A DNA stretch of 64,000 nucleotides from the NCBI GenBank assembly GCA_046152935.1, contig JBJXGB010000222.1:1-64000 (forward strand), in the 5' to 3' direction. Positions within the stretch are counted from its first letter, which is position 1. The number at the start of each line of letters is the position of its first letter. This stretch comes from CAZMFZ01 sp046152935. GTDB taxonomy: Bacteria; Bacteroidota; Bacteroidia; Cytophagales; UBA9547. The notes beneath the pieces were generated by a model that worked only from the letters and a program-made list of their open reading frames with translations, did not search any database and had not been told where the DNA came from. Position numbers and translations under genes: made by a program. Shown in pieces: positions 26,775 to 35,588 of this stretch.

Positions 26775-27587
26775 TTATTTATTCATTACTTCTATCATCC
26801 TTTCTGTGATGCCAGAATGCGAAAATCCTCCATCGTGAAGCAAATTTTGCATGGTAACCATTCGTGTAAAATCGGAGAACATTGCAATGCAATAACTGGC
26901 ACAATCTGCTGCTGAGGCGTTGCCAAGAGGCGACATTCTATCAGCAAAATCAAAAAACACATCGAATCCCGAGATACCGCTACCTGCAGTAGTCTTGGTA
27001 GGTGATTGGGAGATGGTATTTACCCTTACTTTTTTGGATTTTGCAAGCCTTGCACCATAGCTACGAGCAATTGACTCTAACATGGCTTTTGCCTCTGCCA
27101 TATCTGTATAATCTGGGAAATTTCTTTGCGCAGCTATATAAGTAAGTGCTACAATTGAACCCCATTCATTCAGTGAATCTTGTTTCTCTGCAACGTGCAT
27201 TACCTTGTGGAACGAAAGTGCAGAAATATCTAAGGTTTTTAAATAGTCATCGTATTTCAAATCTCCGTAGGGGCGACCTTTGCGAATATTTGGGCTCATG
27301 CCGATAGAGTGTAGCACAAAATCGAGTTTGCCTCCCAAAATATCTACCGAACCAGAGAATAATTTTTCAAGATCTTCAATTGAAGTAGCGTCTGCAGGAA
27401 TCACAGTAGCGCCTGTAGCTTCAGCCAGTTTATTAATTTCGCCCAAACGCATGGCTAAAGGAGCATTTGTAAGTGTAAATTTAGCACCTTCGGCATGTGC
27501 CAATTCTGCTACTTTCCAAGCAATTGAATTTTCATTTAGTGCACCAAATATGATGCCTCTTTTTCCTTTTAAAAGATTGTAAGCCAT
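26775..27587 (-). CDS. fabI: Enoyl-[acyl-carrier-protein] reductase (NADH)
   Basis: Last reduction step of fatty-acid elongation. 270 residues, short-chain dehydrogenase fold. The FabI-specific NADH-binding start (GIIFGALNENSIAWKVAE), Tyr150, Tyr160 and Lys167 (YIAAQRNFPDYTDMAEAK) keep the spacing of Tyr146/Tyr156/Lys163 in E. coli FabI, and SPTKTTAGSGI follows. Monocistronic. A TATCTTTG element at 27677-27684 would give a leader of about 85 nt. Confidence 0.93.
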   Translation of the reverse strand: MAYNLLKGKRGIIFGALNENSIAWKVAELAHAEGAKFTLTNAPLAMRLGEINKLAEATGATVIPADATSIEDLEKLFSGSVDILGGKLDFVLHSIGMSPNIRKGRPYGDLKYDDYLKTLDISALSFHKVMHVAEKQDSLNEWGSIVALTYIAAQRNFPDYTDMAEAKAMLESIARSYGARLAKSKKVRVNTISQSPTKTTAGSGISGFDVFFDFADRMSPLGNASAADCASYCIAMFSDFTRMVTMQNLLHDGGFSHSGITERMIEVMNK

Positions 27588-27676
27588 TGATTATTAGTTT
27601 AATAGGTAACGAAAAATTGAATAGTGCCAATAATTGTACGTGAAAATTAAGGTACGACTTGAAATTTATTGAAATT

Positions 27677-27684
27677 CAAAGATA
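27677..27684 (-). promoter_or_regulatory. Candidate -7 element of fabI
   Basis: TATCTTTG on the minus strand matches TAnnTTTG. No clear TTG is found 19 nt upstream. Confidence 0.35.
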
Positions 27685-27753
27685 GTGTATTGGATTTTAA
27701 AGATGAAATAATCTGAATCTCGTTGAAATTTGAGAAATATTCTAAAAGTGAAA

Positions 27754-28680
27754 TTAAGCTACTTTTCCTGCCAATAGAAAAATAACCGCCATTCGTATAG
27801 CAACACCATTTTCAACTTGTTCTAATATTACAGAATGCTTAGAATCGGCCACCTCGCTCGTAATTTCTACACCTCTATTGATCGGGCCCGGATGCAAAAT
27901 TAAGATCTCTTTTTTTAAACCATCTAAAACATGCCTGTTGATGCCATAATATGTAGCATATTCCCTCAACGAAGGGAAATATTTTAATTGTTGCCTTTCC
28001 AACTGAATTCGCAAAATATTGGCAACATCGCACCATTCCAAAGCCCTTCGTAAATCAGTTTCAATGGCAATTCCTAATTCTGATAGATATTTGGGAATAA
28101 GCGTAGTAGGCCCGCAAACCATGACTTCGGCTCCCATCTTCTTTAGCAAAAAGAAATTTGAAAGCGCTACTCTAGAATGTAAAATGTCACCAAAAATACA
28201 AACTTTCTTGCCTATGAGAGTTCCCAATTTCTCACGGATAGTATACGCATCTAGTAATGCTTGGGTTGGATGCTCGTGCGTGCCATCGCCTGCATTTACT
28301 ACGATACAATTGGTATTTTCGGCTACAAAATGCGGAGAACCTACACTTGAATGTCTCATCACGATCATGTCTACCTTCATAGCCAATATATTGTTGACTG
28401 TGTCGAGCAAAGTTTCGCCTTTTTTTACAGAACTATTTGAGGATGTAAAATTTACAATGTCGGCACCCAACCTCTTTTGAGCCAGTTCAAAAGATAGTCT
28501 TGTGCGGGTTGAATTCTCAAAAAAAACATTGGCAATGGTAAGATCGCGAAGCGTAGGAAGGCGCTTAATTTGCCCCTGCAATAGTACTTTAAAATTGGTG
28601 GCAGTATCCAATATTAACTTAATGTCACCATGAGTGAGATTTTTAATGCCAAGAAGATGCTTTGTGGTAAGCTGAGACAA
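27754..28680 (-). CDS. pyrB: Aspartate carbamoyltransferase catalytic subunit
   Basis: Condenses carbamoyl phosphate and aspartate, the first committed step of pyrimidine synthesis. 308 residues. The carbamoyl-phosphate loop is STRTR (57-61) in FFENSTRTRLSFE, and HPTQALLDAYTI and the aspartate-binding region are present. The start codon is TTG (MSQLTTKHLLGIK aligns with family starts; no ATG is in frame nearby). It lies 31 nt after pyrR. No pyrI is seen, so it may be the unregulated trimeric type. Confidence 0.96.
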   Translation of the reverse strand: MSQLTTKHLLGIKNLTHGDIKLILDTATNFKVLLQGQIKRLPTLRDLTIANVFFENSTRTRLSFELAQKRLGADIVNFTSSNSSVKKGETLLDTVNNILAMKVDMIVMRHSSVGSPHFVAENTNCIVVNAGDGTHEHPTQALLDAYTIREKLGTLIGKKVCIFGDILHSRVALSNFFLLKKMGAEVMVCGPTTLIPKYLSELGIAIETDLRRALEWCDVANILRIQLERQQLKYFPSLREYATYYGINRHVLDGLKKEILILHPGPINRGVEITSEVADSKHSVILEQVENGVAIRMAVIFLLAGKVA

Positions 28681-28711
28681 ATTTGAATCAGTTAAAATTT
28701 TCGAAATGTAG

Positions 28712-29254
28712 CTAATTTTTCGGTATCATCCATACGGAATCTTCCGGAACGCCCTGTTCTTTTAATTCTACCAGTACTTTTTCTGTTATCAATGTATTCA
28801 CATTTTTACCAATATATTTTGGTTCGATCGGCAATTCGCGAGAATATTTTCTATTGATTAATACCAATAACTCTACATTTTGCGGCCTTCCAAAGCTCAA
28901 CATGGCATCGAGGCCAGCCCTGACAGAACGACCAGTGTATAGAACATCGTCTACAATTATCACTTTTTTGTTTTCCAATGAAAAAGGAACATGCATGGCA
29001 TTGGGAATAATATCGAGTGCCCTTCTGCCAAAATCATCTCTGTTAAAAGTGGAATCCAATGTGCCAAATTTTACATCGATCGAAAAATCGCTTGCCAAAA
29101 GCTTTTTGATCTTTTCTGCCAAAAAAACCCCTTTTGGTTGCAAACCCAGCAGTACAGATCTCGAAAAATCATCGTGGTTTTCAATAAGCTGATAGCACAA
29201 TCTTTTAATTGTAATATTCAAAGATTCGCTATTAAAAATTAGCCTTTTATCCAT
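28712..29254 (-). CDS. pyrR: PyrR bifunctional regulator / uracil phosphoribosyltransferase
   Basis: PyrR binds UMP and pyr mRNA in Gram-positives and has UPRT activity. 180 residues from ATG at 29254 (a TTG two codons upstream is the alternative). The PRPP-binding motif VIIVDDVLYTGRSVRAG is clear. It heads a pyrR-pyrB pair. I see no obvious attenuator like those of Bacillus in its short leader, so mRNA-level control here is unproven. Confidence 0.94.
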   Translation of the reverse strand: MDKRLIFNSESLNITIKRLCYQLIENHDDFSRSVLLGLQPKGVFLAEKIKKLLASDFSIDVKFGTLDSTFNRDDFGRRALDIIPNAMHVPFSLENKKVIIVDDVLYTGRSVRAGLDAMLSFGRPQNVELLVLINRKYSRELPIEPKYIGKNVNTLITEKVLVELKEQGVPEDSVWMIPKN

Positions 29255-29297
29255 GCCCAAATAAAATTAATAATTGTCAAAAATGAGAAACTAGGTA

Positions 29298-29305
29298 CAA
29301 AATTA
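29298..29305 (-). promoter_or_regulatory. Candidate -7 element of pyrR-pyrB
   Basis: TAATTTTG on the minus strand, 44 nt upstream of the pyrR ATG. A direct repeat GGTACA (29294-29299, 29320-29325) brackets it. No TTG at the ideal distance. Confidence 0.35.
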
Positions 29306-29507
29306 CAACCCTTTGGTACATTTTTTTTGTCATGAACCATTTTACAATTCAATAAGAAGTAGCAAATTCGTAGCCGGAACTGATTTTTGTCAGTTTACTT
29401 GGATGTAAAAAGTATTTTAATTAAAATGCACTCCGTTTGTACAATTTGAAGAAAGCAGCTTCATATTATATAAACTATTAAACAATAAATATAATTTTAC
29501 CTACAAC

Positions 29508-30812
29508 ATGAACAGAAAACTAAAAGTATTAACTTTAGGTTGGGAATTTCCGCCTATAATAAATGGTGGGTTAGGCGTAGCTTGCTATGGTTTAACCAAA
29601 GCTTTTAGTAAATATGTAAATATATCGTTGATACTTCCCAAAGGTGAGCCTAGCTTTTTGGCAAATAGCATAGAAACGATTGGTTTGAATACCATCGATG
29701 TTGAAAATTTGCAACTTCAAACTTCTACCTCTTCATACAAATTTTTATCTGATGTAGATTTTATTGATGCCAATCTACTGCCCTATCAAACAAAAGACAT
29801 TGAAATACTATCTGAAAAATATGCCACGACCGATCCTAAGATAATAAAGGAAAGACTGCAAAAAGATTTGAGCGTATTTGATACTGATGATTTATATGAT
29901 GGATCGCTAGGAGAACGCGTGCAAAGTTTTGCCAAAGTAGCCACAATATTAGCCGCACAAAAGGATTTTGACATTATTCATGCCCATGATTGGATGACTT
30001 TTGTGGCTGGCATGGAAATAAAAGCATTCACTGGAAAGCCTTTGGTTTTGCATGTTCATTCTCTTGAAGTGGACAGAAACGGCCCTGAAAGCAAAGGTTG
30101 GGTATATCAGATTGAAAAATCGGCTATGGAATATGCCGATCTCATCGTGCCAGTGAGTAATTATACTGCTGGGGCCATAAAAACATTTTATGGTATAAAT
30201 CCAGATAAAATTGTGGCAATACACAATGGAATAGAACAGGTGCAGGCCTATAGAAGCGAAAGCAGCCTACCAGAAAAAATTGTATTATTCCTTGGAAGGG
30301 TTACGGGACAGAAAGGCCCAGAATATTTCTTTGAGACTGCTGCAAAGGTGATAGAATTCATGCCCAATGTGCGATTTGTGATGGCTGGTTCGGGCAATAT
30401 GCTGAAAGGAATCATTGAAAATAGTGCATACAAACATCTCGGCAATAAATTTCACTTTACCGGCTTTTTGAGCCAAGAAAGAGTAAGATATTTGCTTTCG
30501 ATAGCAGATGTGTATGTAATGCCATCAGTATCGGAGCCTTTTGGGCTATCGGCTCTGGAAGCCGCTCAATTTGGTGTACCTTGCGTAATCTCAAAACAAT
30601 CTGGAGCGGCAGAAGTGCTACCAAGTGCACTGAAAGCCGATTTTTGGGATGTGGATAAAATGGCAGGAAACATCATTTCTATATTGAAATACAAGGGACT
30701 ACGCGACCAGTTGGTAAAAGACGCTTACCACGATCTGAGTAAAATAAGCTGGGACAATACCGCTTCAGAATTATTTAGTTTGTTTCAAGAACGGTTTTCA
30801 ACGACAAAATAG
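29508..30812 (+). CDS. GT4-type glycosyltransferase, glycogen/starch-synthase-like
   Basis: 434 residues with two Rossmann lobes. The N-terminal LTLGWEFPPIINGGLGVACYGL is like glycogen synthase, HAHDWMTFVAG lies in the first lobe, and the second lobe has the retaining EX7E motif in SEPFGLSALEAAQFG (about residues 345-358). It is followed 56 nt later by a GH57 amylase, a pair repeatedly seen in Bacteroidota and linked to alpha-glucan (glycogen) metabolism. The donor sugar cannot be read from sequence. Confidence 0.88.
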   Translation: MNRKLKVLTLGWEFPPIINGGLGVACYGLTKAFSKYVNISLILPKGEPSFLANSIETIGLNTIDVENLQLQTSTSSYKFLSDVDFIDANLLPYQTKDIEILSEKYATTDPKIIKERLQKDLSVFDTDDLYDGSLGERVQSFAKVATILAAQKDFDIIHAHDWMTFVAGMEIKAFTGKPLVLHVHSLEVDRNGPESKGWVYQIEKSAMEYADLIVPVSNYTAGAIKTFYGINPDKIVAIHNGIEQVQAYRSESSLPEKIVLFLGRVTGQKGPEYFFETAAKVIEFMPNVRFVMAGSGNMLKGIIENSAYKHLGNKFHFTGFLSQERVRYLLSIADVYVMPSVSEPFGLSALEAAQFGVPCVISKQSGAAEVLPSALKADFWDVDKMAGNIISILKYKGLRDQLVKDAYHDLSKISWDNTASELFSLFQERFSTTK

Positions 30813-30868
30813 TTTATTGATAAAGGATGGCACCACTTGTTTCCGATTAAAATTCTAAAATTGCATAC

Positions 30869-32062
30869 GTGAATATTTGCTTTTATTTTCAGGTTCATCA
30901 GCCATTTCGACTGTTGAATTATAATTTTTTTCAGATAGGAAAATCGCATTTTTATGAAAATGAAATCTTAAATAGACAAATACTTCAGAAAATAGCACAA
31001 AATTGTTATTTGCAGACAAATGCACTGTTACTAGCACTCATAAATAAATATCCTAGTGAATTTAATGTTTCCTTTAGTATTTCTGGAATGGCGCTCCGCC
31101 AATTTGAGCAATATCAACCCGAAGTAATACTTTCATTCCAAGCTTTGGCCAAAACTGGCCAAGTGGAATTTATTGGAGAAACATTTTATCATTCTTTGGC
31201 ATCAGTCTATTCAAAAGAAGAATTTGAATCACAAATTAAGAAGCATGAGAAAGCGATTGGAAAATATTTTGGACAAAAACCAACTACATTTCGGAATACA
31301 GAATTGATTTTTGATGATAATGTTGCCCAAACGATTGAAGAATTAGGCTACAAAACCATTTTGGCGGAAGGAGTAGATCGAATTTTGAAAAATAGAAGCC
31401 CGCATCAAATCTATGCAGCATCTCAATGCAAAAATCTAAAAGTACTATTACGAGATCATGACCTTTCTGATGATATTTCTTTTCGATTTAATGACGAAAA
31501 AGGAACAAATTTTCCATTGACTGTCAAGAAATTTGTAGATAAACTAAATAAAATTGATAAATCAGCGGCTACTGTAAATTTATTTATGGACTATGAGACA
31601 TTCGGGGAGCACCAGCCAGCTTCGAGCGGAATATTTACATTTCTAGAAGAACTTGTAATAGAATGTATTGATAATCAAGGCTATACGTTCAAATCGCCAA
31701 ATCAAATTTCTGCTATTCTAGAGCCCAAAAATGAATATTCTGTAACGGACTATATTTCATGGGCCGACACGGAAAGAGATTTGTCGGCTTGGCTTAGTAA
31801 TTCGATGCAATACGAGGCGTTGCATAAAATATATTCGCTTAGAAACGCTGTGCTGAGAACTGGTAGCCAAGATTTGATAGAGATTTGGTCGAGGCTGCAA
31901 ACCTCCGATCACTACTATTATATGTGTACAAAATATTGGGCCGATGGCGATGTGCACAAATATTTCAGTCCATACAATTCGCCTTATGATGCGTACATTT
32001 TCTTTATGAATGTGGTTTCAGATTTTGAGCTGGTGCTGAAAAGAGCCCTGAAAACGAAATAA
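30869..32062 (+). CDS. Glycoside hydrolase family 57 (alpha-amylase-like)
   Basis: 397 residues without a signal peptide, so cytoplasmic. The start is GTG (MNICFYFQVHQPFRL; HQP is the first GH57 motif). The predicted nucleophile is Glu145 in RNTELIFDD and the acid/base Asp241 in MDYETFGEHQ. Family members hydrolyse or rearrange alpha-1,4-glucans or act as branching enzymes. Adjacent to the GT4 synthase-like gene, suggesting joint glycogen turnover. Confidence 0.92.
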   Translation: MNICFYFQVHQPFRLLNYNFFQIGKSHFYENEILNRQILQKIAQNCYLQTNALLLALINKYPSEFNVSFSISGMALRQFEQYQPEVILSFQALAKTGQVEFIGETFYHSLASVYSKEEFESQIKKHEKAIGKYFGQKPTTFRNTELIFDDNVAQTIEELGYKTILAEGVDRILKNRSPHQIYAASQCKNLKVLLRDHDLSDDISFRFNDEKGTNFPLTVKKFVDKLNKIDKSAATVNLFMDYETFGEHQPASSGIFTFLEELVIECIDNQGYTFKSPNQISAILEPKNEYSVTDYISWADTERDLSAWLSNSMQYEALHKIYSLRNAVLRTGSQDLIEIWSRLQTSDHYYYMCTKYWADGDVHKYFSPYNSPYDAYIFFMNVVSDFELVLKRALKTK

Positions 32063-32070
32063 CATCCAAG

Positions 32071-32101
32071 TTGCTAAGTAAAGATTTATAGTATAAATTT
32101 G
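32071..32101 (+). promoter_or_regulatory. Candidate promoter upstream of DUF4290-murA
   Basis: TTG (32071-32073), 20 nt, TAAATTTG (32094-32101), a full TAnnTTTG match. The leader would be about 165 nt and contains a 17-nt palindrome AATAATGATTCATTATT (32148-32164). Confidence 0.4.
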
Positions 32102-32269
32102 CAGAACACCTAAAACACGCTGCGCTTAAAAATGCATCGCAGGATATAATAATGATTCATTATTGTACATATTAGTTTCAAAATGCCAATTCTAATCTTC
32201 TATATTTTTTAGCCCTTAACAAAATTTGACGAAAAGGGAAATTCTTATTTCGCTAAACATTTCAATACT

Positions 32270-33010
32270 ATGGATTATAACACCCAGAGACAACAAATTC
32301 TACTGAAAGAATACGGCAGAAATATACAAGTAATGGTCGACAACTTATTGCTAATAGATAATATTGAAAGCCGAAGCAAACAAACTGCCCAGCTGGTAGA
32401 ATTGATGCGACAATTTGTGCAGCCAGGCGCAAAAGACAACAATGATGTAACCCATAAGATTTGGGACGACATATTTATTATTTCTGACTTTAAATTGGAA
32501 GTAGAAAGCCCGTTTCCAAAACCAGATGCCGCTGTTATTCACAAAAAGCCAGCTCCTTTGGGTTACAGCTATTCACAACCAAAATTAAAACATTATGGTA
32601 AAAACATTGAATTTTTAGTAAATAAAATTACTTCTATTGAAGATGGGTCTGAGAAGGAAAATGCTACAATCTATGTGGCAAGGTTGATGAAATCTTTCTT
32701 TGCCCAGTACAACAAGGAAGTGGTTGAAGATGAGGTAATTAAGGAGCAACTTTATCGGATTTCGAGTGGAAAAATAAAGCTTGATTTGGAAAAAATAAAG
32801 TCGGAAAATTTACTCGATTTATCAGGGGTACGAATAGACAATCGCACGGAAAATGTAGCACCTAGTCGCCACAGAAACAACAATGGTAGAAGCAATAATG
32901 GAAGGAGTAGCAGCAACGATCGCAACACTTCAAATGGCAGGAGCAATGAGAGAAGTAACAATACAAGAAACAACAGCAGCAGTGGTAGCAATAATAGACG
33001 AAGAAAATAG
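32270..33010 (+). CDS. DUF4290 domain protein with Asn/Ser/Arg-rich tail
   Basis: 246 residues. The N-terminal part (about 1-190) starts MDYNTQRQQILLKEYGRNIQ and matches the Bacteroidota-specific DUF4290 family of unknown function. The last 50 residues (about 197-246) are low complexity: Asn, Ser, Gly and Arg, ending NNRRRK, likely disordered and RNA- or DNA-binding. It precedes murA by 69 nt, an association common in the phylum that hints at a link with cell-wall growth. Confidence 0.85.
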   Translation: MDYNTQRQQILLKEYGRNIQVMVDNLLLIDNIESRSKQTAQLVELMRQFVQPGAKDNNDVTHKIWDDIFIISDFKLEVESPFPKPDAAVIHKKPAPLGYSYSQPKLKHYGKNIEFLVNKITSIEDGSEKENATIYVARLMKSFFAQYNKEVVEDEVIKEQLYRISSGKIKLDLEKIKSENLLDLSGVRIDNRTENVAPSRHRNNNGRSNNGRSSSNDRNTSNGRSNERSNNTRNNSSSGSNNRRRK

Positions 33011-33079
33011 CTTTTTTGCCCTTACCCTACATAATTAAAGTTAGATATTTTAAATAATAATCTTAGATAAATCTACCTA

Positions 33080-34384
33080 GTGTCTTCTTTCGAAATCAAA
33101 GGCGGTCATCAGTTAAAAGGTGAAATTGTGCCGCAGGGCGCTAAAAATGAGGCTTTACAAATTGTCTGTGCGGTTTTATTGACAGCAGAACCTGTCATTA
33201 TCAGAAACATTCCACATATCCGTGATGTAATGAAGCTTATCGAACTGCTTCAGGATTTGGGCGTGTTTGTAGAAAAACTTAACGACCACGACTACAAGTT
33301 CATTGCCAAAGATGTAAACCTTGATTTTCTAGAAACAGAAGATTTCAAACAAAAAGGTGCCGCTTTACGAGGATCCGTGATGATTATTGGTCCTTTATTG
33401 GCCAGATTTGGAAAAGCGAAGATGCCAAAACCAGGTGGCGACAAAATTGGTAGACGAAGGTTAGATACGCATTTTATTGGCTTCGAAAAACTAGGTGCTA
33501 AATTCAATTACGATACCAAAGACGCCTTTTTTGAAATAGATGCCAAAGCTCTCAAAGGCTGCTACATGCTGCTTGACGAAGCATCTGTAACGGGCACGGC
33601 AAATATAGTGATGGCCGCTGTGATGGCGGAAGGCAAAACCAGTATTTACAATGCAGCTTGCGAGCCATATTTGCAACAACTTTGCCAAATGTTGGTGAGA
33701 ATGGGAGCAAAAATAGAAGGAATTGGCTCTAATTTTCTACATATATATGGTGTAGATTCTTTGTGTGGTACCGAACATACTTTGCTTCCAGACATGATTG
33801 AAATTGGCAGTTTTATTGGTCTTGCTGCCATGACTCAATCGGAAATAACCATAAAAAATGCAAGAGTAGACATGTTGGGAATGATTCCAGACACATTCAG
33901 AAAATTGGGTATTCATTTGGAAATAAAAGGAGACGACATTTTTATCCCCTCGCAAACCCACTACGAATTAGACACTTTTATAGATGGCTCCACGCTTACT
34001 GTTGCTGATTCTCCTTGGCCAGGTTTCACTCCAGATTTGTTGAGTATTGTACTCGTAACGGCCATACAAGCCAAAGGAACAGTGCTTATACATCAAAAAA
34101 TGTTTGAAAGTCGCCTTTTCTTTGTAGATAAACTAATAGAAATGGGTGCCCAGATTATCTTGTGCGACCCACACCGAGCCACTGTAATTGGGCTTAACCG
34201 AGCCTATAATTTGCGTGGAATTACCATGACCTCACCCGATATTCGTGCAGGGGTTTCTCTTTTAATTGCAGCCATGGGTGCTGAAGGCACTAGCATAATC
34301 CATAATATCGAACAAATAGACCGAGGCTACCAATACATCGACACGAGATTGAACAACCTAGGTGCGAAAATTGTAAGGAAATAA
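33080..34384 (+). CDS. murA: UDP-N-acetylglucosamine 1-carboxyvinyltransferase (MurA), Asp active-site variant
   Basis: First committed step of peptidoglycan synthesis. 434 residues with an inside-out alpha/beta barrel; start codon GTG. The N-terminal KGGHQLKGEIVPQGAKNEAL includes the catalytic Lys-Asn pair. The active-site loop reads KPGGDKIGRRRLDTHF: Asp121 stands where E. coli MurA has Cys115. A Cys-to-Asp change at this position is known to leave the enzyme active but block fosfomycin alkylation, so intrinsic fosfomycin resistance at the target level is predicted. Confidence 0.96.
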   Translation: MSSFEIKGGHQLKGEIVPQGAKNEALQIVCAVLLTAEPVIIRNIPHIRDVMKLIELLQDLGVFVEKLNDHDYKFIAKDVNLDFLETEDFKQKGAALRGSVMIIGPLLARFGKAKMPKPGGDKIGRRRLDTHFIGFEKLGAKFNYDTKDAFFEIDAKALKGCYMLLDEASVTGTANIVMAAVMAEGKTSIYNAACEPYLQQLCQMLVRMGAKIEGIGSNFLHIYGVDSLCGTEHTLLPDMIEIGSFIGLAAMTQSEITIKNARVDMLGMIPDTFRKLGIHLEIKGDDIFIPSQTHYELDTFIDGSTLTVADSPWPGFTPDLLSIVLVTAIQAKGTVLIHQKMFESRLFFVDKLIEMGAQIILCDPHRATVIGLNRAYNLRGITMTSPDIRAGVSLLIAAMGAEGTSIIHNIEQIDRGYQYIDTRLNNLGAKIVRK

Positions 34385-34404
34385 GAACGGGAATCTAGTG
34401 CTAT

Positions 34405-34445
34405 AAAAAAGTTATTGTTGAATGATATTCTACAATAACTTTTTT
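34405..34445. terminator. Bidirectional terminator of murA and moxR
   Basis: A 14-bp perfect stem, AAAAAAGTTATTGT (34405-34418) with ACAATAACTTTTTT (34432-34445), and a 13-nt loop. The right arm encodes the last codons of the convergent moxR gene (VKKLL-stop). Confidence 0.85.
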
Positions 34446-35386
34446 ACCATTTCTTCAACACTTACGCCATTGGCTTCAGCCTTGAAATTTAACACAATTC
34501 TGTGACGCAATATAGGCAGAGCCACTGCTTGCACATCTTCAATATCAGGAGAATATTTCCCATTAAGCAAGGCATTGCATTTCGCCCCAACCACTAGAAA
34601 CTGCGATGCTCTTGGGCCAGCGCCCCATTCAATGTATTCGTTGGTTTCCTTAGCAGCCAACTCGGTGTTCGGGCGAGTTTTTTGAACTAGTTTCACAGCA
34701 TATTCTACCACATTATCTGCCACAGGCGCTTTTCGGATCAATTCTTGGTATTGTTTTATGTCTTTGCTTCCGATTATTTTATTAATGCTTACTTTCTTTT
34801 CAGAGGTGGTGCTTTTTACAATTTCAATTTCGTCCTTAAAACTTGGATAATCGAGCAAAATATTAAACATAAACCTATCTAATTGAGCCTCTGGCAAGGG
34901 ATAAGTGCCTTCTTGCTCAATTGGATTTTGTGTGGCAAGTACAAAAAATGGCTTGTCTAGATTGTAAGATTGACCTGCAATCGTTACGCTTTGCTCTTGC
35001 ATAGCCTCTAAAAGCGAAGCTTGGGTTTTTGGAGGCGTTCGATTTATTTCATCAGCCAAAATAATATTTGCAAAAACGGGGCCTTTTACAAATTTAATAT
35101 TGCGATTTGAATCTAAAGTTTCAGAACCTGTAATATCGGAAGGCATTAAATCGGGAGTAAACTGAATACGCTTGAAATCAAGATCTAAAGCATCTGAAAT
35201 AGTTTGGATCAAAGAAGTTTTTGCTAAACCAGGCACACCCACCAAGAGGCAATGCCCACGGCTGAGAATCCCAGTCAATACCAATTTTACTACCTCATTC
35301 TGCCCTACAATTACTTTCGCTATTTCTTGGGTGAGTTTTTTATATGAAGCCGCAAGTTCATCGGCCAATTCTACATCTGATTTCAT
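34430..35386 (-). CDS. MoxR-family AAA+ ATPase
   Basis: 318 residues. Walker A is GVPGLAKT (50-57), Walker B ILADEINRTPPKTQ (about 109-122), and the arginine-containing LPEAQLDRFMF follows. MoxR ATPases act as chaperones, often with a vWA-domain partner and a DUF58 protein in a BatABD-type operon. Those partners are not adjacent here, although a vWA membrane protein is encoded at 46695. Monocistronic and divergent from sufS. Confidence 0.93.
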   Translation of the reverse strand: MKSDVELADELAASYKKLTQEIAKVIVGQNEVVKLVLTGILSRGHCLLVGVPGLAKTSLIQTISDALDLDFKRIQFTPDLMPSDITGSETLDSNRNIKFVKGPVFANIILADEINRTPPKTQASLLEAMQEQSVTIAGQSYNLDKPFFVLATQNPIEQEGTYPLPEAQLDRFMFNILLDYPSFKDEIEIVKSTTSEKKVSINKIIGSKDIKQYQELIRKAPVADNVVEYAVKLVQKTRPNTELAAKETNEYIEWGAGPRASQFLVVGAKCNALLNGKYSPDIEDVQAVALPILRHRIVLNFKAEANGVSVEEMVKKLL

Positions 35387-35563
35387 TTTTATCTATTAGC
35401 AAGTAATTTCTGCAATAATACGTTGATAAAGGCAGATAGTCAATTTTGAAAAAATTAATACACATTGTATTAGTATATCAAAAGGAAACAAAATAAAAAC
35501 TGTGAATTTGTCGAACAGATTCAAATGACAATTTGTTTATTTAGAAAAGTTCTAAGCATTGAG

Positions 35564-35571
35564 TATTTTTG
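35564..35571 (+). promoter_or_regulatory. Candidate -7 element of the suf group
   Basis: TATTTTTG matches TAnnTTTG, 17 nt before the sufS ATG. The -33 part is weak (TTTA at 20 nt). Confidence 0.45.
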
Positions 35572-35588
35572 ACCAAATTTAAAGCATT

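Noticed and set aside
29255..29345. PyrR-binding attenuator
   Set aside because: No match to the known PyrR-binding loop of Gram-positives and no terminator-antiterminator pair is visible.
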